This document shows, piece by piece, positions 27,101-39,100 of a stretch of 64,000 nt of DNA. How positions within the stretch are numbered: position 1 is the stretch's first letter; every line of letters begins with the position of its first letter. A program made the translations under genes and the position numbers. Source of the stretch: Eleginops maclovinus (lineage: Eukaryota; Chordata; Actinopteri; Perciformes; Eleginopidae). The stretch is taken from NCBI RefSeq assembly GCF_036324505.1, contig NC_086365.1:6754655-6818654 (forward strand). Reading direction: 5' to 3'. The notes under the pieces are model-generated. The model made no database searches, was not told where the DNA came from, and was given only the letters and a program-made list of their open reading frames with translations.

Positions 27101-30100
27101 GGTAAGCGAAGAATGTGCCAACAAATTAAAAACTATTCCGTTGTCAGACAACACAATCGGAAGACGAATTGGGGAAATGGCAAATGATGTCAAAGACCAG
27201 CTGATGGCAAAACTTCAGACAGTTCTGTTTTCCCTTCAAATCGACGAGACGACAGATGTTACTAATGATGCGCAACTGTTAACATTTGTGCGATACGAGG
27301 ACAGTGGCACTATGTGCGAGGAATTTCTTTTTTGCAAACCACTGCCCGGGCGAACTACCGGTGTAGAAATATTTAAAGCACTGGACGATTTTTTCACGGA
27401 GCACAATATCTCGTGGCAGAGGTGCGTTGCATTATGCAGCGATGGGGCCCGAGCCATGAGTGGCAGCAAGACTGGACTGTTTGCGCATGTAAGGAGGGTG
27501 GCTCCGGGGGTAATTTGGACACACTGCCTGATTCATAGAGAGGCTCTCGCCTCCAAAGATCTCAGTGTTGAGCTCAGTGGTGTGTTTGATGTCGTTGTCA
27601 AGACGGTCAACTTCATAAAACGAAACGCATTGAATACACGCCTGTTTTCATCCCTATGCCATGACTTGGGAAGTGAACACAGCTCTCTCCTTTATCATTC
27701 AGAGGTGCGTTGGCTGTCTCGCGGCGCTGTGCTCGCCCGTGTGTTTGAACTACGCGGAGCTATCTACGAGTTCTTGTGCGAGAAGCATTCTGATCTGGCT
27801 TCCAATTTCAACGATAGTTACTGGTTAACTAAGCTGGCGTACTTCACAGATGTTTTTGCAGAGCTGAACAAGTTGAACAGCTCCATGCAAGGGAGAGATG
27901 CAAACGTCATGCAGCTCTACGAGAAGCTCGACGCATTTGTGAAAAAAATGTCAAAGTGGATCGAACGAGTGGAGAGCAATAACTTGGCGATGTTTCCTTC
28001 AGTTGAGGAATACCCTGACAGCACTGACATCAACGACACTATATGTGAGCATTTGAGGAAGCTTGTGCGTCAATTCGCAAAGTACTTCACTGATTCGGAA
28101 GAGTGGCGCCGTGACAGCAAGTGGATCCTGCTCCCATTCAGTGACGATGCATCAGTAGGGTCAAGTCTGACGGCTGTGGAAGAGGATAAGCTGATTGAGA
28201 TGTCCACAGACTCTGTCAGGAGGCATATGTACGACACACAGCCCCTTGTTAAATTCTGGATAAGTTGCCAGACAGAATTTCCACAGCTTGCTGCAAAAGC
28301 AATGAGGTGTCTTTTGCCCTTTCCAACCACATACCTGTGTGAGAGTGGTTTTTCTACACTGGCGTACTTAAAGAATAAGTACAGGGCTAGGCTTGATCCA
28401 GAGAATGACATGAGACTGTCTCTGTCTACCATTTCGCCACGAATAGACAGGCTGTGTGGACTTCACCACGCCCAGATATCACACTGACAGGTAGGCCTAA
28501 TTCTCCCATGTTTTCACTGTTACGACCCTGGCGGGTTTAGGCCCCGCCCTGTGTTAATGGTAAGCCTGTTCTCTCTCCCTGCTTTTCTCAATCTCTCTCT
28601 GCTTTTCTCAATCTCTCTGTCTCTACAGCAGGTGATTGGTGACAGGTCTGTCCTGGCTGGGTTATAAAAGCCCTGACCAGCCAGCAGTTGAGGCTGCCTT
28701 GGTCTTCATTTGTTGGATTTTGGTTCTCCGGTGTTGTTGGATTTTTGTTCTCCGTTGTTGTTTTGTCACACACCTAGACTGACTTTGCATGACATTTTTA
28801 GTTACTTTTCCCAATACTGAATTGCACAACACTTTATTATTCTTTATTCTTTCTTTAAAATAATCTTTAATTTAATTTAATTTAATAAATCTACTTTTAT
28901 TATTATAAAATCTGCGTGGCCTCTCTTTCATGTTTCATGCATTGAGCTATGCATGTAACACCAAATACACACGCGCACGCGCAGGCACATCAGTGGGCCG
29001 CGGATTGCTTTCTAGTCCGAATGGTGGTCCCTGGGACAAAACCAGTTGAAAACCCCTGTGTTATAGGACGTGGCAAAATGCACTGACTACAAGTGGATTA
29101 ATATGGCAATATTGTCAAAAACACTCTAGCAAATTAAACGTTTATTAAATGTTCATGAACTCCTACACAAGAAAAACCCTTTTAAATATCATGATATTAA
29201 AAGACAGACATTCTGAGATTCAAAATGCTGCATCTTTCTTGGAGCTGTGAAATTGAAAGAACATATCAAGTGTTGGTGATTCTGAGGCTCAAACATAGCT
29301 GTCCTGCCCTGAAACGAAATCATGTTTCATTGCTTCCTTTTGTATTGCTGCCACTGTGTCATAGTGACATGTTTTGTTCAGCGCCGCAGGGAAACACAGT
29401 AATCTTTCACCAACCTGCCTCCTCCAAGGGGAAAAGACACATTAGGATTAAGAAAGTGCACACAGAGACAGCATAAATGTTGATTGTTGTAGGGTCAGAA
29501 CAATATTCTGTACGACGAATGCAGAGAATAATCTGTCTACAAATACCGCCTTTTAAAAAGGTGCTATGTATTCAGGACAGCAGAAAAACGATATATCTTC
29601 AAATTCAGCACACAATGCCAGAGTTACTGAATGATTCACAGGGGCCAGAGGTCACCTGCACTCAGAATTGCTTTATGATTGTGTGCTTAAAGGCATTTTC
29701 AGAATGAAGAGAAGAAAGAAAGTGGCGAGTTGACACCACCACTCCTGAGGTCTAAGTCCTGAATTAACAACACTGATCATTTCGACATGTATTTCTTTCT
29801 CTAGGCCAAAACAATACCTGTTGTCTTTAATTCTTTGCTAAGCTACAGTAGACCATTATGACAGGGAAACAAGTCTGCACAGGTGAGCAGCACTGACCTG
29901 CCTTTGTTTGCTATCCATCCTGATTAACACCCAAGTGAGTTGAACTGAAGGTACAGACGCTGAGCAATGGAGGTGCATCAACAGATGGCCTGAGACTAAC
30001 GACAGGCTGGACAGGCGGTGCAAAACAGCCTCAGCCAGGAAATATAACACGTTTCTAGCTCAACACACAACCTGCAGTTGGAGGTTAGGGCCAATATCAC

Positions 30101-33100
30101 AGAGCATGGATCAGTGTGGCTAACGATTTGATATAAATCTATGTTTACTTTATGTTTCATACCAAGCATAATTAAAAGCAAAGTATGTGCAAAGATTACC
30201 ATAAAAACAAAAACAAAACATGTAGTTATGAAAGAAAACTATATTTTACTTTTTGACTATATTTGTTATTTCATGGCCTGAAACACCTGCATTTGGGCTA
30301 CTTTTATACAGGAGTTTCCAATGGCACAAGTTTCCATGTCTGTAATATTAATGTATCATTAATCCAACAACAAAAATAGCTGATAATAGCAAGAAAAACA
30401 TGTGCAAAGCCCACTGGAGATAGTGGCAACAATCACAAAGTGGCTTCACCTTTAAGATACTGTAACCAATATTGCTTTTAAAGATTGATTAATTATTAAC
30501 ACTGTTTTGTATTTCCGTCAATTTACATATTTATTATTCATCCTGTCATTTTAGGATTTATCCTAATGGTACAATGTATTTACATTCTTTTAGATTAAGT
30601 GCGCATTTAATAGTTTTTGTTGGTGTGTTCTGTTGAGTATAGTGTTGCCGTGTACCTAGATAGAGGGTATTTTTTCCCGATTCCAGCATCAGGGTCCTGC
30701 TGGCGAATGGCTCGGATGGCAGTGGGGGCTGTGAACATGGACGAGGCTCCGTGTTCAGACAAAACACGGAAGAATGCCCCAGTGTCTGGAGTCCCCACAG
30801 GCTTACCCTGTGAAACACACGGTATGTCACAAAACAGGTGCTTAGTTCACACACAGTAACAAGGATGCAGGTATACAAATCTCATCAATAGACAATCCAA
30901 TTTACAAAAAGTCGTAATGTTTAAGTGAAATACAAATACATACATATACCTAGGAGGAGGTTCAGATACATAGATGATGATGTGGAGGTTTACAAAGATG
31001 CTACAATGTTTAACTGTAAAAATTCACTTCAACTGTGAACTCCAACCAATGAGTTGTCATAGAGCAGCTGTTTAAGTTGGAGAGGCTTATTGGAAGGCTG
31101 CCAACCAGACAGATGGGCCCAGAAATCCATGGATTAGGAAACAGTTGCACTATGGGAGAATTGTTTGTCGATAAGAAAAAAGACAAAAGACGCCTGCAGG
31201 CAAAAGCCTCCACCAGCAATTTCCACTTGTGTCTCTTGTATTCAAATAGTCTGTCCCTACAGTGAGGAGACTACTGCAGATTAATGAGGGTGGTAAACAA
31301 CAGCATCGAGTTCTGGGTGTCATTTCTGGTGTGAATAAATATTTGTGCATGTGTATTGATTTGAGGAAGACAAATGGTTGGCAGCATCACGCCTGAAGAG
31401 ACGGGCTGTTAGCCACACGAGCCACACAAGACTACCACCGTGGCTCGAGTCAAACATTTATTTAAGGTAATTAATGGCCCAGCAGTTCTGCTTCTTACAT
31501 GTGGGAAAGTCACAGTGATTATGTAATGAATGTCCCCCAGCATAAGAAAACAAACAGTGAGACTCTCACCGTAAGATCAAGAGACAGACACACATCCCTC
31601 TTAGCACTGGGCTACAGATTGTGTTGCTTATGCTAATAACCCTGCACATAACAAGGAGCCTGCAGAGAATCCACTCCACTAGCCAACGGTTAATGGACTT
31701 ATAAAGCAAAGCCAAATAAGCTGTAAAAATCAGATGCATCAGTATCAAATGGCTTTTCAAAAGACAGTCATGCAGAAAATATTTCATGAAGAGCTTGTTT
31801 ATTTATTGACTATTTATATTTATGAAAGTCTGCTGCATGTCAATGTTGTGCTCAATAGAGAGGCTGTTTCCTCACGGGTTTAACCATTATGTTGAATGAC
31901 CATTTGGCTGAAATATATTGTACTTTATACAGCATAACCTCCAAAATATATGCATTTTTTTTATATATAAAAGTTTTACATGTTAAAACGGAATTGAAGG
32001 TTGAATTTGTTATATTTGCGTTCAGTATGATGTAGGTTGTTTGCAGGTTCCTTATTTCTATTGGTGCTAATGGGGGCCGTACAATTTAGATACTTTGTGA
32101 AAGTTATTAAGTGCTGCAGAAATGAGTCCTAAAACTTCAGGACTAGGAAATAACTTACTGCACTTTTGTTCCCCTTATCTTGAAGTTGATGGGTGTATCA
32201 TAAGTATCCTAAACTTCTGATTGGCACAAAGCTTATTTTCTTCAAAAGTCCAATAGTGAAATTTATGTTGGCTTGTTATTGAGGGAACCAGGGCAATTTC
32301 CCTGGTGGCATAAAAACATTTGTCATCCCTGCAGCACACATACCACTTCTCCACTACTACGAAAGACTGAATTCAATACAGTTGCTTTAAACATTATATT
32401 ATTCCAACAGATGTATTCTGCAAGCTTAAATGTCTTTTTAGCACCAGTGTGGGAGAGTCTCAACTGCATAGGCAGGTGACACTTTGACATTGACTGGCAC
32501 TGGTGAGGAAAAAAGAAAATTAGAAAAAAGGAGTGAAGCTGCAGTCTGTCTCTTGGCAGTAGACTGTAGCAGCCAGAGTCCAAAATGGCAACACAGAGTC
32601 CCAGTCCACTTAAACTTGAGTTGTTGACCAAATATGGATGTATACAGCTTGCAGAGTCCACAAACACAGATACCATGTAGAAATTAAAACCTGACAGCTT
32701 TGTATGTTTTACAACTCAGGGTTTTATTGCACTTTTCTCTGAAATGTTTGCAATTCTGCTGTTGTGAGTGGTAGATATTAAACCTTGTCTACAGGGACAT
32801 ACCTCATAGAGAATTGTGCTGTTACCATGGAGCAGAGGAGCATAGCAGATGTAGGAATGTCCGACCACCCAGCCCAGGTCTGACGCTGCCCACCAAACCT
32901 GCAAAAGATTTAGTACAACGGAGTATTGTTTAAAGAAATCTGAGGATTCTATTTATTCTCTCAATTCCCTTTCTAACAAAAAATGATAGCACTAGCAGTA
33001 CCCGAAGACACTAGAAATGTAAATCAAATAACCTCCAGTACTCAATCTGTTTAGCCGTACCATATATTTTAACTGATTAAATCTGCTCTCCAAAAGAGAA

Positions 33101-36100
33101 ATAAATATCTGTTAGCTGACTACATTCTTTGCTCTTAAACATGGCTCTAACTCACAAGAGGATGCTTTATTGCCTTACGTCTCCAGGACTGAGTCCATAA
33201 ATATTTGACATGGTCCATTTCAGCATCACAGCATAGCCTGCAGTGTCTCGCACAACACCCTAGGGGACAAGATAAGAAAAAACATCAGACTGGTGATAGG
33301 TATTGCATTTGGCGTTTAATATCAATTGAAACGCAGCCTCTCATACGTGCAGTAGTGAAGGAGCTGTTTAGTTTTCAAAGGACTGCTCCTCAAACTGAGT
33401 CCAATTTCTGTCTTTTATTAATAAATGGTTATGTGAAAAATGTTTTGAGCAAAAAAGTCTGTCCTGAAATTCTCATGTCTCCAATTATAGAGAATTGCTC
33501 AAACTTATGGCACCCCTACAGCAATAACTGAGGAATTCACAGTAGCTTACAGAGAAAATGCTGGCAATAATAACACTATTAAGCGCAGGACCTAGCAGCA
33601 GGTAGATATTTAATATCATCTGTTGGTCAAACACAAAATGATGTTATTGAAAGGAGCTTCGTTTTCTTCCATTTTCAACTGCCTTGCAGGCATCTCTTCC
33701 TGCATGAGCTTCAGCTCCTGCTGTGGAAATGCTCTGTCGTAGTCATATCACAGAGATGGTGTTTAGATTGGCCCTGGATTGTTTTGGAGTCACACAGAAG
33801 CTCAGAACTGACAACATTTAGACAAACAGGGCCAACCATGATTCCTAGAACTTGTCTATACATTTTTAAATCCGGGCTCTGTCTAAACCGGGTAAAAGGG
33901 GCGCTGCGCCCTCTTACTTTCGACGTGTGCACTCATACCAAAATGTCGATTATCCCTGTAAAATGTTAAAGTGATGCCAGAAAACAATAGTTCTGTTCGT
34001 CAAAAAACGTATAATTACACCAAAAATGTTAAAATCGTGTCAAAAAGACCGTCAGATGACGGAGACAACTTTGTTTTTATGGAACTCATAAATAGGGGAT
34101 GGATGTCTGGTCAGTCGGCCGGTGGATGATTGGCAGGCAGCAGGCGCACACTGAAACTGTGATTTCTAAATAAGATATTTTGTTTTACGGTGCCCTTTTT
34201 TCTGTAGAGGAAGTAAAGAAACCGTAACTCCAGATTTATTTGTTGTTTGAAGTGCAATATATGATTCAGAAGTGGGCGGGCTGTCATTTTGGCAGGAAGT
34301 GACTTTAGCGCCTTCATACTATATTTTTCTAGAAAAAACCTGTACATGATATCTATAACTGAGCATCAGGTATTGATCTCCCCCTCCTGCTGATCACAGC
34401 TCTGTAACGGCAGTACCTTTGGCGTTCCAGTGGTCCCAGAGGTATAGAGGACGTAGAGAGGGTGGTTTGAGGGAACAGGTACACAGTCATGAGGCCGAGC
34501 TGTAGCCATCTCCTCCTCCCAGTCCAGACTCAACTCCGGACTCATTGACACTTTTTCCTAAAAAATTGAGAAATGTCTACTGTAAACATTGTAATTCACT
34601 CTATAATTATGGTCATATTTCTAGTCAAATGTGCACATTTTTACTATTTACGAAATACAAATAATTATATTATATATTTTATCTTCCTATTGAACATTGT
34701 TTTTAATCGACTTGTGTTTATATAAATATTGTATACATTTGTTCACGAACAAGGCTAATGAGAGGACATAGATTAATGCCCCTTTCATATCCAGTTGCTG
34801 ACATCTTTCTCTTTTCAAATCTCTTTCATACTTTTTTCATCATTTAAATCATCCCAAGAGGCTATAGAAAAAGTCTGGGTCATTTCTTTCTTTGATTCTC
34901 AGAGAATGTGTTCAAGACACCATTCAATAGTTCACATGGTCTCCTGAGGCAGAGGACAGCCAGCCCATATAACCTCCAACAGGCGGAAATGCACCCCTTT
35001 TTATTCTCTTTAGTCAAAGCCAAGCCATAGTGAAATGTGGCTGATTTAACTACGCTTTCATGTTGGAAGCTGCGTTGACAAAAACCACAACCTCTCACTC
35101 ACTGAATGCAATAATTGATAAAGCAGCGGCAACCACCTTCAAAGTGGATCTTCACATGATTTTAAGGGGATTATTTTCCTTTGAAAACCATTTTCCTGAA
35201 TTCAGTACTAATCAACCCATGTATATCAGTCAAAAAAAATGCAACAGCAATCTGTTATTGCACAAGACTTTTCACTGAGAGATATCACTGCTGTACACTA
35301 ATCCGATCAAATACGTCATGTACTGTTGTTTAAATTAAGAACACAACAAAATCAGACCAAAGAACATGGTGTAACTGATGACAAATGTAAATTGAGACAG
35401 AAAAACATTTTCAGTAGAATGATAGCAACACTGTGCACATTTTAAGAATAATTGATTTTCCTAGGCCCAAATTGTAGTGAAGTAAAGGTCAGCTTGCTGT
35501 CACCATAGTCATGCATAATTGTGTGCTGTGTAATCATTATGCGCAGCTCAGCCTGCTTCCTAACTGGATTGTTGCCAGATTGATAATGTAAGGTGGAAAC
35601 CTCTATCGCAATTTAACTACACATTTTCTCACTTTCTCTCATCTGCTTGTACTAGCTATACATCTTATTATGATACAATGGCAGGATTCCATAGACTTAC
35701 TACCATTTGAATATAACGCTTTGTATGTAGTTACATGATTAAGTTTGTTTCAAAACGGCAACCCCTTGCCTTGGAAAAAACACATCTTCAAAGAGTACTA
35801 ATCAGGTTTACATATGGTTGCCATATTTCAGATACATTTACATTCTGTCACAAAAAACTAAACTATACTGATGTATAAACATTTATATCAAGAAGATGTG
35901 TGTTGTCTAGTGCTTCTTACCATGTTAGGCCTGTTGTAGATGAGGACTTTAGACGGCCTGTGAGAGCTAAGCTTCAGGGCCTTCTCCACCAGAGGGATGT
36001 ACTCTACTCTTCTGCCTGGCTCGATGCCAAATGAGGCTGTGACCATCATCTTGGGCTGAGAAACAGAGATTAGGGGATAGTTCAATTGTGTTAAAATGTC

Positions 36101-39100
36101 ACAAACTAACAGCATGTTGCTATAGCTAAAGTAGAAACAGGCCTATCTGCTTTGAATAATGGATTTGTTGCATTTTTATTAGGGGATTAGTAGAATGAAT
36201 TTGTTGCCATGCATAAGTGGACAGACCAGCCATGTAAACAAAGCACAGAGGAGCTCGGATAACATTGCACGCAGAGTGAGTTCAGACTCTGCTGAGGTAG
36301 ATATTACTACTCTACAATTTTATATAGCAAATATTAGTTTGCTGCAATGGTAATGCTTTAAATATAATTTAGAAACTTTTCAATAATACTGTACTCTTTA
36401 AAATGTATGTTTGTATAAATATATGTCATAACAGAGATCACAATTTTTAGAAACAGTCTCTATCAAAATGCCAGATTTGTCCCGAAATGATATAGCTGCC
36501 TTGTTAAAAAAATCTTATTGCAGAATGAATCAACATTTTCTCCATTGTACGATTGTGAAAAGGAAATGCAAAGCCAAGTGCTTTCCACTGCGAAAGATTT
36601 ATTTTGAGCTCACAAAAACAAAGAAGCTTCAGGCAATAACGGCTGTCAGTGTCAGGTATTTTGCAAGGTGAACGGTGAGCATTTCTAAAAGCACATCAAA
36701 AATCTGAATTGAAATACTATAACTTGAGATCAAAGTACTAAAAAGTGACTGTATAAATAAAAACCATGTAGTCTTTTTGGCCATGGCTCATGAAAACATA
36801 CATTTAAACCGCAAGGTCAATATCAAAGTTCTCTAACCTTCGCATGATCGATGCGGACAGAAAGCTCTTTGGAAGCAAAGCCGCCAAAGATAAGGCTGTG
36901 TGGTGCACCAATCCTTGCACAGGCCAACATGGTGAACATGGCCTGTGGCACCATGGGCATGTAGATGACGACCAGATCTCCTTTTCGTACACCATTCTTC
37001 ACCAGGACTCCTGCTAACCTGGACACCTGGGTCAAGACAGCACACAATGCAGAGAAATAAATATAAACATGTAAATGGGCTATGTTAGTACTGTTTAGAT
37101 GTCTGCATAACTCCATTAATATAATTGTTCATGGCTACTTTAACCAACATAAACGATTAATGGTTAAATCTGGAATTCTTCCAAGAATTGTGTGCATGAT
37201 TTTTTAGGTAACAGCCAACAAAAAAAGAGATTAAGTCCATTTAAGTGCATAATCAGTTGCATCCGGTTTCAACATTTTTTTCTAAAGTGTGTTTGTGCTT
37301 TGGGAGCAAAGGCTAGTAAAAGACACATTTAATTTAAGTTCTATAATTGAGTTTTCGAGGAACTGAAGCAACTCCCAAATGTCAATCGAGTTAATATATC
37401 GCTTTTTTCTCTTTTGCAAGATTTCATTTTGCTGTTCCTTATGCTAATGCTGGCCCACAGCAGAAATGCCTGACAAACTGTGTCAGTTAAAGGATTCAAA
37501 ATGTGTTTATTGTCATTGTGACACTGAAAATCTCTAATTGCAGTGCTCAAAATCCAACTGAGGCTTACCTTTATATCTCACAATCCATTTTTACCACATA
37601 TCTTGGCATTTCAAATCAGGGTTTAACTGTAGGATAATTTGTTTAGGAGGTCATGACATGACAATAATGTTTACCTGGTCCTGAAGTTCCCTGAAAGTGA
37701 TGATCTGTTTAGTTCCAGTCACAGGGCTTTCATAAATGATGGCAGGCTGCTGTCCACGGCCACTCTCTACATGACGATCCACAGCATTGTAGCACATGTT
37801 TAACTTTCCTCCGACAAACCTGACAGAGACACATATTATTAACCAACAACCATATTTTAAATATGTACAAGCTATATCATTTTAAACATATGCATATATA
37901 TCTTAAACACAATAAGCTGAAGTTTCTGGCCCAGTAGATAAATCAAACTGGATGGTAAAGGTTCTTTCAGTTTACTATAAATGGATCATAACTTAATGAA
38001 GCTACTTCAAGCTAAAACATGTTCAGTTTGCCTTTGCAAGTATCGGTACACAAATCAATGCATTTAATGATATGACAGTTTCAATTCATGTAGGTGCTGT
38101 GCATGTGGATAAAGAAGAGCAAGCAGGTTGAGCAGATGGTGTTTTGGAATCCAGGGAGATTCTTCATTTTAAAATCTAGCACCAAAACAAGAGAGCTGTT
38201 TTTTTCTAAAACACTCGATAGTATAATTACCCACCAAGTAGACAACAAACATTTTTTGTACACCGTTTTACAACATTTATCCATCCATGGGAGTTGACAT
38301 CTCAATATAGTACAAAAACATGAAGGACAATTAAGAAATTCAAACTGACATTTGGTTCAACATTCACTTCACTTAGTGTCTATCTTATTACCCTGACAAC
38401 TGCTGTAAGCTAGCGTGAGCTGGTTAGCATTAGCTGATTTGCACGCATTCATGTTTTTATTGATACATTATTTGGGAGTCCTCTACCAAAATGGACAATA
38501 ATACTTATGTTAACTCCATAAACTCGTCAAATGATGCAGAGCCTAACAGAGATGGACAGGAATGTTTTCTTGTTCAACAAAACAATTAAGAAACGTGCAC
38601 TTCAAGCTGTTCAGCTAAAGGTTTTAGCAAATCTATTTAGACATATTTTTGTGCTGCAGTGGAAATCTTTTTTTCCAGTCTGAGTTATAGCCTCAAGAGA
38701 TAATCAACCTGCATACTCACTAAGTTTGAGTTGATTTTTTTGCTATTTTTTCTGGCATTTCTCAAATTAACATCACAGCTGTGACTGGTTGAATCGTTAA
38801 ATCATGGTTGTCTTAAAACGGTTGATGTCCTAACAGTGTTTATTAGGTGAAGTGATTCTGTGTTTTATTAAATCACATTAACAGCATTTCAGTGTCTCAA
38901 ATTAGATCGGGTTCAAAAGAATATGTTTATTTTCCCACTTTCCTACGGTATTTATGCCAACTTCCAAGATGTAAGGGTCTGTGAGACAGCAGAAAGCTGC
39001 GGTAAAGCAACCTTGTTGTTGACAGTTTCTTTTACGCTCACTGGGAATACTTGGCATATGGAGGTGTTGATATGATCTTGCAGTGTTGTTGGCTTGCAAC

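Larger units (their letters stand above)
23191..28487 (+). pseudogene. Outer hAT transposase, split by an insertion (segments 23,191-23,448 and 26,853-28,487)
   Basis: A DDE-type hAT transposase that would cut and paste its own element. The two segments meet in phase at the duplicated target site and total 630 codons with no stop or frameshift, so the frame was intact when it was hit. The first part has a short Gln/Ala-rich repeat and half of a BED zinc finger (PLCFVCSTI, CxxC). The second resumes with [15 protein letters not shown] (the histidines). Numbered on the joined frame: Asp217 (QIDETTD), Asp283 ([11 protein letters not shown]), CLIH at 311-314, RW at 372-373, and Glu583 in [10 protein letters not shown] of the C-terminal dimerisation domain. 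I start it at MDRFVV (23,191); an in-frame Met lies 63 codons upstream. It cannot make protein as it stands. Confidence 0.9.
22771..29058 (+). mobile_element. Outer hAT transposon, ZBED5/Buster-like, interrupted
   Basis: Both ends begin CAGGGGTTTTCAAC as inverted repeats (about 18 bp with one mismatch) and are bounded by identical 8-bp duplications. Without the inner insertion it would be about 2.88 kb. It carries a 420-base leader, a transposase of the ZBED5/SCAND3/FAM200 (Buster-like hAT) type on the plus strand, and a tail with a probable solo LTR. It lies antisense in acss3 intron 8. The boundaries are directly visible; the subfamily name is from the protein. Confidence 0.95.
19425..30655 (-). 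other. acss3: acss3 intron 8 (11.2 kb)
   Basis: Contains a degraded LINE (about 20,040-20,480), a GATT repeat (21,142) and the nested hAT complex (22,763-29,066). The remaining stretches, 19,425-20,040, 20,480-22,760 and 29,067-30,655, are AT-rich with no recognisable element. Confidence 0.7.
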
